DNA of 64,000 nucleotides. Source: Actinomycetota bacterium. GTDB lineage: Bacteria; Actinomycetota; AC-67. Under the pieces are notes generated by a model that ran no database searches, had not been told where the DNA came from, and was given only the letters and a program-made list of their open reading frames with translations. Below are positions 45,399-53,416 of this stretch, one piece after another (position 1 is the stretch's first letter; each line of letters starts with the position of its first letter). The DNA lies in the NCBI GenBank assembly GCA_041658565.1, contig JBAZZY010000005.1, positions 58,382 to 122,381 on the forward strand, in the 5' to 3' direction. Position numbers and translations under genes: made by a program.

Positions 45399-46109
45399 AT
45401 GGCCTCGAAGAAGCAGTACCTAGAACCCACGACCGCCGCACACCGCGCGCTCGCGCACGCCAGTCGAGTGCGAATCCTTCGCGCCCTGCGAACGGCCGAC
45501 CACCCTATGGATGCGCGAGAAGTCGCCGAAGAAGTGGGGCTGCACCACAACACCGTGCGTGCTCACCTCGACGTGCTCGTCGACGTCGAACTGGTCGAGA
45601 AGACTCCCGAAGAACGCGACGTTCCCGGGCGGCCGCGCATGGTGTACCAGGCGGTGCCTGAGGAGATCCCGATTGGCAGCCGCGGTGAATACCGGCTGCT
45701 CGCAGAGATCCTCGCAAGCTATCTGCGCTCAATCGTGACCAACCCCGCAGCCGCAGCCGAGGAAGCCGGACGCGCGTGGGGCGGCTACCTGACGGAGCGT
45801 CCCGCCCCCTTCCAGCAAGTGACCGCGCCCGAGGCGATCGGTCGCGTCGCAAAGATGTTCATCGATCTCGGATTCGAGCCGGAGATCCGGGAAAGCGGCG
45901 ACCACAAGACGATCCTGCTGCACCGCTGTCCGTTCCGCGATGTCGCTCACAGCAACCCCGAAGTCGTTTGCTCGATCCACCTCGGGCTGCTCCGCGGACT
46001 GCTCGAGCAAGTCGGCGCACCGATCTGGGTAACCGACGTGCAACCGTTTGTGAAGCCGTCGCTATGCCTGGTTCATCTCGGCGAACGCGAGAGGAAGCCC
46101 GGTGCTTGA
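45399..46109 (+). CDS. SufR-like winged-helix transcriptional regulator
   Basis: A 236-residue regulator. The N-terminal DNA-binding domain (about 12-80) reads ALAHASRVRILRALR, then AREVAEEVGLHHNTVRAHLDVL and the wing VPGRPRMVYQ. The C-terminal half has three Cys residues placed like SufR-type Fe-S ligands: HRCPFRD, EVVCSIHLG and PSLCLVHL. It may therefore sense iron-sulfur status, O2 or NO (inference). The gene starts an operon with a MIP18-type Fe-S protein and two membrane proteins, with 8 nt and 35 nt overlaps, and is divergent from the cupin-hemerythrin gene. Confidence 0.83.
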   Translation: MASKKQYLEPTTAAHRALAHASRVRILRALRTADHPMDAREVAEEVGLHHNTVRAHLDVLVDVELVEKTPEERDVPGRPRMVYQAVPEEIPIGSRGEYRLLAEILASYLRSIVTNPAAAAEEAGRAWGGYLTERPAPFQQVTAPEAIGRVAKMFIDLGFEPEIRESGDHKTILLHRCPFRDVAHSNPEVVCSIHLGLLRGLLEQVGAPIWVTDVQPFVKPSLCLVHLGERERKPGA

Positions 46110-46386
46110 CAAACTCCGCGAGGTGATCGACCCCGAGATCGGCGTCAACATCGTGGATCTCGGACTCGTGTACGAATGCGAAGCGGACAAAGGACACGCC
46201 GTGGTCACCATGACATTGACCACGGCCGCGTGTCCGATGGGCCCGTACCTGTTGGACACAGTCGAGGGCGTGCTGCTTCGCCAGCCCGGAATCGAGTCCG
46301 CCGAGGTCCGTGTGGTCTGGGACCCGCCTTGGACCCCATCGATGATGTCGGATGCCGCGCGCGCGCAACTTGGCTGGAACGGCTGA
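46102..46386 (+). CDS. MIP18/DUF59 family Fe-S assembly protein (SufT/PaaD type)
   Basis: A 94-residue protein with the family core IDPEIGVNIVDLGLVYE, the TTAACPMG block with its conserved Cys, and the C-terminal WDPPWTPSMMSD. MIP18 proteins help mature Fe-S clusters in the cytoplasm. The GTG start overlaps the regulator stop by 8 nt. Its place next to a Cys-containing regulator fits a feedback loop on Fe-S supply. It may also complement the Mrp ATPase at 14161, which lacks this domain. Confidence 0.92.
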   Translation: MLDKLREVIDPEIGVNIVDLGLVYECEADKGHAVVTMTLTTAACPMGPYLLDTVEGVLLRQPGIESAEVRVVWDPPWTPSMMSDAARAQLGWNG

Positions 46387-47464
46387 CCTCCGGCGCGCGC
46401 GCCTACCGGCCGTCGCGCTGGCAGCGATCGCGATTCTTGCCGGCATGTGGGCTGGACTCGCGCGCCTCGGATGGGTTCCCCTCACTCCCGGATCGTGGCT
46501 GCCCGGAGTCCACGGGCTCCTCATGGCGCTCGGCGGTCTCGGGACACTGATCGCGCTGGAGCGCGCGGTTGCCCTCGGCCGGGCGTGGGGATACGTCGCT
46601 CCGGCCGCGGCTGCCGCCGGAGCCCTCTGCCTGGTTGCCGGAGCGCCGGCGCGCCTTGCGGCATCGCTGCTCACCGTCGCGGGCCTCGCGCTGGTTGCGA
46701 TCTTCGCTCAGATCATGCGCATCCAACCCTCGATGCACACCGCGGTCATGACGCTTGCGGCAACAGCGTGGCCGGTATCCACGCTGTTGTGGATGCGGGG
46801 ATGGCCCATCTCGCGCATGGTTCCGTGGCTCACCGGTTTCCTGGTGCTCACCGTTGCCGCCGAGCGCGTCGAGTTGGCGCGCGTCGTGCGTCTAACCTCG
46901 GTGGGGCGGACGCTATTTCTCGCCGCCGTCGCGGTCACATTCACCGGAGTCGCAGTGACGGGTCCGGCCCCGGGGCCGGGCGCGCGCATCGCCGGCGCCG
47001 GCCTGCTCGGTCTCGCCCTCTGGATGGTTCGCTACGACGTCGCGCGCCGCACCGTGCGCATGCCGGGTCTGACGAGATATGTCGCCGCAGCACTACTTGC
47101 CGGCTACGCGTGGCTGGGCTTCGCCGGCGCGCTGTGGATTGCCGGCGGCACGAAGACGGCGCGGTTGTACGACGCGTCGCTGCACGCGATCTTCCTCGGC
47201 TTCATCATCTCGATGGTGTTCGGTCACGCGCCGATCATCTTGCCTGCCGTCTTGCGCATCGCGCTTCCGTATCGCACTCGCTTCTATGCGCACCTCGGGC
47301 TGCTGCACGCATCGCTCGCGGCGCGCGTAGCCGGAGACCTGCTTCCCAGCGGCGAAGTGCGGCGGTGGGGCGCACTTCTCGGAGTCGTGGCTATCCTTTT
47401 GTTCCTTGCAAACACCGCGACGGCGGTGCGTTCTACCTCCGCCAAGAGGAACCCTGATGCGTGA
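46352..47464 (+). CDS. Polytopic membrane protein, possibly NnrS-like
   Basis: A 370-residue membrane protein with about ten to twelve helices. Histidines fall within membrane segments: VHGLLMALGG and HAIFLGFIISMVFGHAPIILPAVL, the second reminiscent of heme or copper-binding NnrS-type proteins of nitric oxide metabolism. The similarity is only by eye. The ATG overlaps the MIP18 gene by 35 nt with a weak ribosome site, so a later start (for example TTG at 46370) is possible. It overlaps the next membrane gene by 4 nt (GTGA). Confidence 0.6.
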   Translation: MPRARNLAGTADLRRARLPAVALAAIAILAGMWAGLARLGWVPLTPGSWLPGVHGLLMALGGLGTLIALERAVALGRAWGYVAPAAAAAGALCLVAGAPARLAASLLTVAGLALVAIFAQIMRIQPSMHTAVMTLAATAWPVSTLLWMRGWPISRMVPWLTGFLVLTVAAERVELARVVRLTSVGRTLFLAAVAVTFTGVAVTGPAPGPGARIAGAGLLGLALWMVRYDVARRTVRMPGLTRYVAAALLAGYAWLGFAGALWIAGGTKTARLYDASLHAIFLGFIISMVFGHAPIILPAVLRIALPYRTRFYAHLGLLHASLAARVAGDLLPSGEVRRWGALLGVVAILLFLANTATAVRSTSAKRNPDA

Positions 47465-48774
47465 TTTCCCGGCCACGCCGTTCGACCGCATACGCGGGAC
47501 GCACTAAAGAGATGCGCGCCCGCAGCTTCACTCGGCACTACCACCTCGCCGGCCGGATCTGGATGACGGCGGCGCTTGCGTCGTTCCTTTTGCCCGCCGG
47601 CGCGCGCCTGGGAACGTGGCTTCCGATTCACCTTGCCGTCGCGGGAGCCGTCGCGGTCACGATCAGCGGCGCGATGCAGACGTTCGCCGCCGCGCTGACG
47701 GCGGCACCTTCTCCTCCACGCGCGCTTTCGGTCACGCAGTTCACACTGGTCAACACCGGCACGGCGCTCGTCGTCGTCGGCTACCCGACGCACCACCCGG
47801 GATTGGTAATCGCCGGAGGATCGTTGTTCGTCGCGGCAATGGTGCTGCTGGCCGTCACCCTGGCGCGCGCTTGGCGAATCGGCCTCAATCGCAGACATCC
47901 GGTGCCGGTAATGATGTATTCGGCCGCAGTCGCGTCCATCCTTGCGGGCGCAACTCTGGGCGCTCTGATCGGCGGCGGGATCGTGACCGATGGAGTGACC
48001 CGGCTCGCACTGCGCGAGACTCACATGGTCCTGAACGTCCTGGGCTTCGCGTCGCTCACTATTGCCGGAACGCTCATCACATTGTTGCCGACGGTGCTGC
48101 GCGTTCGCATGCCGGCCGCGCGCGCGGGTCAGATGGCGACCCTGCTGACCTCGGGTGTGGGCTTGCTCGCACTTGGCCTTGCTCTGCAGTTCGCCCCCAT
48201 CGCGGCCGGTGGCGCGGTCTTGTTGGCGAGCGGCGCGCTGGGAGTTGCGTTTATGGCGGTGAAGACCGCACGCATCCCCCGGCGCTACTTCGTAGCCGTG
48301 TCGGCCAAGCACCTGATGTGCGCGATGACGTGGTTCGTCGCCGGAACGGTTGCGCTGGGCGTTGCGATGCTGCGCACACCGTCCACGGAATTCGACATCC
48401 TTCCCCCGGCACTGGCTGCATTCCACAGTTTTGGCCCCGTATACCTCGTCGTATTCGTCGGCGGATGGCTACTGCAGACGCTGCTCGGAGCGTGGCTCTA
48501 CATCCTCCCCACCGGAATCCCCGGAGGGCCCGAAGACCGGCGGATCCTGCTCGCCGGCGTCGAGCACGGCGCGCGCCTGCAACTCGTCGCGATCAACGGC
48601 GGTCTGCTTCTTCTCGTACTCGGCGCGACCGGACGCTTTGACGCTCTGACGGCGCCGGGAGCGGCGCTCGCCTTAGCCGGAGGAGCTGTGGCTCTCTGCA
48701 AGGCGTGGACCTACCGCGCCCTCGTCAAGGTGCCCGGCACGCGCGCGCTCTCGGCGCGCCTGTGGAAGATCTGA
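47461..48774 (+). CDS. Polytopic membrane protein, resembles membrane part of actinobacterial copper oxidases
   Basis: A 437-residue membrane protein with about twelve helices. Conserved-looking intramembrane His residues are in HYHLAGRIWM, PIHLAVAG, ETHMVLNVLGFASLTIAGT and AFHSFGPVYL. The pattern His-x(n)-LNVLGF-TLLPTVLR resembles the membrane half of actinobacterial NO-forming copper oxidases, but the cupredoxin domains are absent. It is coupled to the previous membrane gene by GTGA. Its last 102 nt overlap the convergent ferric-reductase-like gene. A role in NO or heme-copper redox is inference. Confidence 0.6.
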   Translation: MISRPRRSTAYAGRTKEMRARSFTRHYHLAGRIWMTAALASFLLPAGARLGTWLPIHLAVAGAVAVTISGAMQTFAAALTAAPSPPRALSVTQFTLVNTGTALVVVGYPTHHPGLVIAGGSLFVAAMVLLAVTLARAWRIGLNRRHPVPVMMYSAAVASILAGATLGALIGGGIVTDGVTRLALRETHMVLNVLGFASLTIAGTLITLLPTVLRVRMPAARAGQMATLLTSGVGLLALGLALQFAPIAAGGAVLLASGALGVAFMAVKTARIPRRYFVAVSAKHLMCAMTWFVAGTVALGVAMLRTPSTEFDILPPALAAFHSFGPVYLVVFVGGWLLQTLLGAWLYILPTGIPGGPEDRRILLAGVEHGARLQLVAINGGLLLLVLGATGRFDALTAPGAALALAGGAVALCKAWTYRALVKVPGTRALSARLWKI

Positions 48775-49347
48775 CCCGGCACGCTCTGCCGCGCGCGCCT
48801 CGCGACGTTCCGCCATCACAGCGGCACGCGGCGACAGAAGCCGCACCACAAGCAGGAACAGAATCGTCACAGAAGTCGTAATGCCGCCCCACTGAACGGC
48901 AAGGTTGCGCGCGTCTGATCCCGCCGTAACGAAGTGGACGCTGGACACGACGAACAACACGGCGGTCATCGCATGCACACGACGCCACCATCGCTTGGAC
49001 ATGCGGCTCATCACCAGCGAGGTGACCTCGATCACCACAAGAAAATACAGCGCGACGATCCCCCACGCGACCGGCCCCGGTCGCCAGCCGGACGCGAAGG
49101 GAACGAACAGTTCCGCGGGACCGAAATGCGCGTAGGTGTCGGCGACCAAAGCGAGCAAATGCACGCCGACGAAGACCACCGACAATCCGCCGAGAAAGCG
49201 ATGCAGATCCGCCAGCCACGACGGCGCGGGACGACGGGCGAACAGCCGCGTAGACAGAACCAGCCCCCACACAGTCGCGGCCGACAACAGCGCCCAGGAA
49301 ACGAGCCCCGCCGAACGCGCCACGTACCACCACAGGTGGGAGTTCAT
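48673..49347 (-). CDS. Ferric-reductase-like transmembrane protein
   Basis: A 224-residue membrane protein with about six helices. Candidate heme-ligand His residues fall in DLHRFLGGLSVVFVGVHLLAL and RVHAMTAVLFVVSSVHFV, the pattern of YedZ/ferric-reductase-like domains. It probably carries electrons across the membrane. The ATG overlaps the ApbE stop (ATGA). The last 50 residues are charged and extend 102 nt antisense into the convergent gene, so the true conserved end is near RLLSPRAAVMAERR. It is last in a four-gene operon. Confidence 0.82.
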   Translation of the reverse strand: MNSHLWWYVARSAGLVSWALLSAATVWGLVLSTRLFARRPAPSWLADLHRFLGGLSVVFVGVHLLALVADTYAHFGPAELFVPFASGWRPGPVAWGIVALYFLVVIEVTSLVMSRMSKRWWRRVHAMTAVLFVVSSVHFVTAGSDARNLAVQWGGITTSVTILFLLVVRLLSPRAAVMAERREARAAERAGSDLPQARRERARAGHLDEGAVGPRLAESHSSSG

Positions 49348-50243
49348 ACGAGCACCGCCTCGATCCCCGGCGCGTGATGCACGACCCCCGCGTCGTCGAC
49401 GACGAATCCGGTGGCACCGGCATCGGTCAACACTTTCGGCGCGCTTTGCACGCCGGACAAGAACGCGGCCTTGGCCAGAACTTCCGCGCGCCACCCGAGC
49501 GTCGTCACCACCGTGGCGGACGCGAGCCCCGATGTCGAAGGTTCACCCGCCGTGGGATCTATCAAATGATGGCGACGAATTCCGCCCCGCACCCACGAGC
49601 GACGCACCCGCGTCGACGTTGCGACGGCACCCTCGGTGATTCGCAGGCGCTGCGCCTCGCCCTCGAACGGGTGCTCGACACCGACGATCCATCCATCGTC
49701 GTCCGGCGCCTCGCCGAACACCCGCAAGTCGCCGCCGACGTTCACGCACGCGCCGCGCGCGCCTACTTCGATCAGTTCTCCCGCGATCAGGTCCGCGGCG
49801 TACCCCTTGGCGATCCCACCGGGATCGAACTCGACGCCGGCAGGCAGGTGGACGGTACCGGCTCCTTCGTCAATCTCTATTCCGGCGCACCCGGGTGCCG
49901 GGGAAGCAACAAACGGCGCTCCCTCGGCCGAGATCTCGTCGAAGTCCCTGTCGTATCCAACCAACTCCAGAGCATGCAGCACCGTCGGGTCGAACCTCCC
50001 GCCGGTCGATCGCCATCCGGCAACGCCCAAACGCACCAGCGCGCGCGTCGGTGCCGACACCGTCACGGCGCGCCCGGCCGACTCGTTCAGACGGGTGATC
50101 TCACTCGACGGACTGAAGCGGCTCCACAAGTGCTCCAGGTCGACCAAGCGGCGGCGCGCGCGCGCAAGCGCATCCTGCCCTGCACCGACGACCACTATGT
50201 GCGCCAGGGTGCCCATTGCCCGGACGCGAACCTCAACTGCCAC
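49344..50243 (-). CDS. apbE: FAD:protein FMN transferase ApbE
   Basis: A 299-residue ApbE protein. Family blocks visible: MGTLAHIVVVG, FDPGGIAKGYAADLI (flavin binding), VNVGGDLRVFG, and the acidic C-terminal block RHHLIDPTAGEPS. ApbE attaches FMN to Thr or Ser residues of exported or membrane redox proteins. No lipoprotein signal is seen. The GTG at 50243 lies inside the end of the upstream small gene (11-nt overlap). Its target is unclear because no FMN-binding domain is encoded in this operon. Confidence 0.92.
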   Translation of the reverse strand: MAVEVRVRAMGTLAHIVVVGAGQDALARARRRLVDLEHLWSRFSPSSEITRLNESAGRAVTVSAPTRALVRLGVAGWRSTGGRFDPTVLHALELVGYDRDFDEISAEGAPFVASPAPGCAGIEIDEGAGTVHLPAGVEFDPGGIAKGYAADLIAGELIEVGARGACVNVGGDLRVFGEAPDDDGWIVGVEHPFEGEAQRLRITEGAVATSTRVRRSWVRGGIRRHHLIDPTAGEPSTSGLASATVVTTLGWRAEVLAKAAFLSGVQSAPKVLTDAGATGFVVDDAGVVHHAPGIEAVLV

Positions 50244-50535
50244 GGCTCACCGTGTGAACGCGCCGCACGACTACCCGCCTCGGCGCCGGGCGTGAAGCCC
50301 GGCGCGCGACCCGACGCGTCGCCGGCGCGCGGCGCAAAGCCGGAGGACTCGCAGGCGCGCGCCGGCGCACAACGACCACCACAACCTGTTGCGCAGGTGG
50401 GGCAAGCGCAGCGGCGGTCGGCGCCGCCGGAGCAGGAACCGTCATCGTCATTCCGGCGATCATCGCAAGCCCTGCCGACAGGCTCAACCCCAACGCCAGG
50501 ATCCGTCCGGCGGCGGCCGGGTGATGGTTAGTCAT
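50233..50535 (-). CDS. Small exported Pro/Arg/Ala-rich protein of the ApbE operon
   Basis: A 100-residue protein: signal or anchor helix (about 10-32, ILALGLSLSAGLAMIAGM), an Ala/Pro-rich stretch, a run of six Val (QVVVVVVRRR) and an Arg/Pro tail ending VHTVSRGS. Charge and sequence are unusual but the frame is locked to its neighbours: ATG overlaps the upstream stop by 8 nt and its stop overlaps apbE by 11 nt. It may be an electron-transfer partner or an FMN carrier with an untypical acceptor site; neither is shown. Confidence 0.65.
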   Translation of the reverse strand: MTNHHPAAAGRILALGLSLSAGLAMIAGMTMTVPAPAAPTAAALAPPAQQVVVVVVRRRAPASPPALRRAPATRRVARRASRPAPRRVVVRRVHTVSRGS

Positions 50536-50899
50536 CGTCGTCCGGCTCATCTTCGTGCTCGTCCGGGCTCTCATGCTCGCGCTCGTCGTCGGGCTCATCG
50601 TCATCATCATCGACCGTGCGCGGACTCGCCGTGCTCGTCTCGTCCACAAACACAGTCTCGACCGGGGTCGGTTCGACGCTCCCCGCCTCGGCTGTCTCCG
50701 CGACCGGGACGGGTGCCGGAGTCTCATCGACAAACACCGTCACGACTTTCGGCGAGGGCGTCGCGTCGGCTGGATTCAACTGCCCGACGGGTTCCCGCCC
50801 AAACCCGAGGAGCCCGAGATTCGCCCCGATCGCAAGCGCGCCGGCGATCACCGTCAGCGACACCGCGGTTCCTGCCGCAACTGCCGTCTTTCTCTTCAT
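50528..50899 (-). CDS. Exported acidic-tailed protein, first gene of the ApbE operon
   Basis: A 123-residue protein; ATG 5 nt after GGGAGG. Signal or anchor helix about 5-30 (TAVSLTVIAGALAIGANLGLLGFG). Two near-identical blocks VTVFVDET and ETVFVDET suggest an internal repeat. The C-terminus is a long Asp/Glu run (TVDDDDDEPDD onward), highly acidic. The contrast with the Arg-rich tail of the next protein suggests the two could interact by charge outside the membrane (inference). No known domain. It is first in the four-gene ApbE operon and is divergent from a two-component system. Confidence 0.65.
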   Translation of the reverse strand: MKRKTAVAAGTAVSLTVIAGALAIGANLGLLGFGREPVGQLNPADATPSPKVVTVFVDETPAPVPVAETAEAGSVEPTPVETVFVDETSTASPRTVDDDDDEPDDEREHESPDEHEDEPDDDD

Positions 50900-50974
50900 C
50901 ACAACCTCCCGTTTCTCCATCGTCACGAACACCCACGACGCTAACGCCAGCATCGCCAACTCCTCGCCAGGCGA

Positions 50975-51007
50975 TGTCAAAGATTTGGCAAAGACTCGGC
51001 AAGCATC
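50975..51007. promoter_or_regulatory. Three tandem 11-bp repeats, probable response-regulator operator
   Basis: TGTCAAAGATT (50975-50985), TGGCAAAGACT (50986-50996) and CGGCAAGCATC (50997-51007) share the core KGCAAAG-like pattern at exact 11-nt steps. Direct repeats of about one helical turn are the usual binding sites of OmpR-family regulators. The site lies between the ApbE operon and the adjacent response regulator gene, so it may link the two. Confidence 0.55.
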
Positions 51008-51031
51008 CATACGACATGCGACGATGCGGTC

Positions 51032-51694
51032 ATGCGGGTGTTGCTGGTCGAAGACGATGCGTCCATCGCCGAGCCCCTGCGACGCGGCCTCGAACGAGAG
51101 GGATTCGAGGTTACCCAGGCGCGCACGGGCGCCGAGGCGGTGGCCGCCGCGACGCCCGACATCGTCTTGTTGGACCTCGGGCTGCCGGACATGGACGGGT
51201 ACGAGGTTTGCCGCCGGATTCGCGCGCGTTCGTCCGTTCCGATCATCGTCGTCACATCACGCTCGGAAGAAGTTGATCGCGTCGTCGGACTTGAACTCGG
51301 CGCCGACGACTACGTCGTCAAGCCGTTCGGCTTTCGTGAACTCGTCGCACGCATTCGGGCCGTCACCCGCCGCGCCGCGGCCGGCGGGGCCGAGCCCGCG
51401 GTGACGCTGCGTGTGGGTGCACTCGAGCTGGACCGGCGCGCGCGCCGCGCGGCGCTCGGAGGAAACGAGATTGCGCTGACGCCGAAGGAGTTCGACCTGT
51501 TGGCGCTGCTCATGGAGGACGCCGGAGCCGCCCTCAGCCGACGGCGGATCCTCGAACAAGTTTGGGACACACACTGGTACGGGACGCCCAAGACCATCGA
51601 CGTTCACGTCGCATCCATTCGAAAGAAGCTGGGCGACGCGCGATGGATCGAAACCGTGCGCGGGATCGGATTCCGGTTAGAGGAACCGAGATGA
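51032..51694 (+). CDS. OmpR-family response regulator
   Basis: A 220-residue regulator. Receiver: VEDD acidic cluster, phospho-acceptor Asp48 in VLLDLGLPD, Thr/Ser in VVTSRSEE and Lys in DDYVVKPFGFREL. Winged helix: GNEIALTPKEFDLLALLM and PKTIDVHVASIRKKLGD. All functional residues are in place. ATGA overlap with the downstream kinase. It is divergent from the ApbE operon, with the three-repeat site close to its start, so it probably controls itself and possibly that operon. Confidence 0.95.
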   Translation: MRVLLVEDDASIAEPLRRGLEREGFEVTQARTGAEAVAAATPDIVLLDLGLPDMDGYEVCRRIRARSSVPIIVVTSRSEEVDRVVGLELGADDYVVKPFGFRELVARIRAVTRRAAAGGAEPAVTLRVGALELDRRARRAALGGNEIALTPKEFDLLALLMEDAGAALSRRRILEQVWDTHWYGTPKTIDVHVASIRKKLGDARWIETVRGIGFRLEEPR

Positions 51695-53067
51695 CCCGAC
51701 GCCTGATGCTCACGTACCTGTCGCTCGCGGCGTTCGTGTTGCTGATCTTGGAGGTTCCGCTCGGAGCGAGCTTCGCCCGGCAGGAGCGCCGCCAGATCAT
51801 TGCCGACGTCCAGCGCGACGCGCTCGTGCTGGCGACATACGCGGAAGAAGTGCTGGAGGGGGGGATAAAGCTCGATCTCGCGCGAATCGCCGCCGACTAC
51901 CAACTGCAAACGAGCGGTCGCGTCGTCGTCGTGGACGCGACGGGACTCGCGATTGCGGACTCCGCTCCCCGCGCGGCAAAACCGGCCGACTTCTCCAGTC
52001 GGCCGGAGATCGCCGCGGCACTCACCGGCGAGCTCACCTCTGGAATCCGCCACTCCGACACGCTCGCGACAGACCTGGTCTACTCCGCGGTGCCCGTCGC
52101 CTCAGGCGGCCGAGTGCTCGGAGCCGTCCGCATCACTTATCCCGCGACCGCCCTGTCGGAACGCATCAACCGCAACTGGATCGCACTCGGGATGATCGCA
52201 CTCATCGTGCTGGCAGCCGCCTCACTGATCGGCTGGCTCCTCGCGCGATCAGTCACGTCCCCGGTACGCGACCTGGAAGACGCAGCCGCGACGCTCGCGC
52301 GCGGCGACCTCGGCACGCGCGCGCCCGAGGACTCCGGCCCACCGGAATTGCGCGCGCTGGCGCGCACGTTCAACGAGACCGCGGCACGGCTGCAGGTTCT
52401 CATGGACTCCCAGCGAGCGTTCATCGCCGATGCGTCCCACCAGTTGCGCACACCCCTCACCGCCTTGCGCCTGCGACTGGAGAGCCTGGAGCCGGTCGAC
52501 GGCGCGGCCGGCGAGAGCGAAGATCTGGACGCCGCGGTGCGGGAATCTTGGCGCCTGTCGCAAATCGTGGACGAACTGCTCGCGCTCGCCAGTGCCGAGA
52601 GTGCGAATCCCGAGCGAATGCCGGCCGACGTCGGCGCCATCGTGCGGGACCGGCACGACGCGTGGAGCGCGCTCGCCGAAGAACGCGGCGTCACTCTGCG
52701 CGCCGAATACGCCGATGTACCGACGGCGCTCGTCGCCCCCGGACACCTCGAACAGATACTGGACAACTATCTGTCCAACGCACTCGATGCTGCACCGCAG
52801 AACTCCTCTGTGGCGATCACGACCCGCCGAGCCGGTGACTGGATTGAAATCGGTGTCCGCGACGAAGGTCCCGGGATGAGCGATCAGAACCGAGCAAGAG
52901 CCTTCGACCGCTTCTGGCGCGCGCCGGGAGCCGAGCGCGGAAGCGGGTCCGGTCTCGGACTGGCGATCGTGCAGCGCCTTGCGAACGCAAGCGGCGGCGA
53001 AGCCGAACTGCGCGCTGCCCCTGGGGGAGGAATCGAGGCCGTCATCCGTCTGCGTACTTCGGACTGA
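51691..53067 (+). CDS. HAMP-domain sensor histidine kinase
   Basis: A 458-residue membrane kinase. Helix 1 about 7-27, outer domain about 30-155, helix 2 about 163-185, HAMP about 186-238, phospho-acceptor His250 in DASHQLRTPL. ATPase boxes: N box EQILDNYLSNALDAA, G1 VRDEGPGM, F box FDRFWRAPGAER and G2 GSGLGLAIV. The ATG overlaps the regulator stop and follows AGAGGA. The outer domain is short and has no recognised ligand fold. Convergent with the PGPGW gene, 4 nt apart. Confidence 0.94.
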   Translation: MTRRLMLTYLSLAAFVLLILEVPLGASFARQERRQIIADVQRDALVLATYAEEVLEGGIKLDLARIAADYQLQTSGRVVVVDATGLAIADSAPRAAKPADFSSRPEIAAALTGELTSGIRHSDTLATDLVYSAVPVASGGRVLGAVRITYPATALSERINRNWIALGMIALIVLAAASLIGWLLARSVTSPVRDLEDAAATLARGDLGTRAPEDSGPPELRALARTFNETAARLQVLMDSQRAFIADASHQLRTPLTALRLRLESLEPVDGAAGESEDLDAAVRESWRLSQIVDELLALASAESANPERMPADVGAIVRDRHDAWSALAEERGVTLRAEYADVPTALVAPGHLEQILDNYLSNALDAAPQNSSVAITTRRAGDWIEIGVRDEGPGMSDQNRARAFDRFWRAPGAERGSGSGLGLAIVQRLANASGGEAELRAAPGGGIEAVIRLRTSD

Positions 53068-53071
53068 GGAA

Positions 53072-53326
53072 TCAGCCGACGCTGCGCGCGCTGCGCGCGC
53101 GCCGAACGATCTTCGCGGTTTGCTGCTTGGCGCGCGCCAGGAAGCGTCGTGCCCACAAGTACTCGGTTCCCAACACCGCAAGACCGGCGACGACGAGCAG
53201 CATTCCCGGCCCCGGCGTCACGATCATGACCAGCCCGGCGACGAGGAGCACGGCGCCGACGATCGTCACGACGACGCGCTTGGTCGATCGCCCGACGAAC
53301 CACATGATCGCTTTGAACTGACTCAT
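53072..53326 (-). CDS. Small PGPGW-type membrane protein
   Basis: An 84-residue protein with one or two membrane helices (about 20-60), containing VTPGPGMLLVVAGLAVLG, the signature region of the PGPGW family, followed by EYLWARRFLARAKQQ and a basic tail. The function of the family is unknown. The ATG at 53326 follows GGAGG by 3 nt, and the much longer open frame upstream overlaps the GH172 gene, so it is not used. Confidence 0.82.
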   Translation of the reverse strand: MSQFKAIMWFVGRSTKRVVVTIVGAVLLVAGLVMIVTPGPGMLLVVAGLAVLGTEYLWARRFLARAKQQTAKIVRRARSARSVG

Positions 53327-53416
53327 TACCCTCCACCGTACGCGCAGACCCCGGTTCGGCGATAGGGGTTTCGGTTCGTAAGATTGTTGCGTTTCATTTC
53401 CCGGCAGGAGAACACC

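Noticed and set aside
43510..45423. 637-codon open frame on the plus strand
   Set aside because: It runs antisense through the response regulator and cupin-hemerythrin genes, both with clear motifs, and crosses a hairpin and a promoter region.
47284..48426. 380-codon open frame on the minus strand
   Set aside because: Antisense to the membrane protein gene; its product is very rich in Arg, Gln and His, as expected of a shadow.
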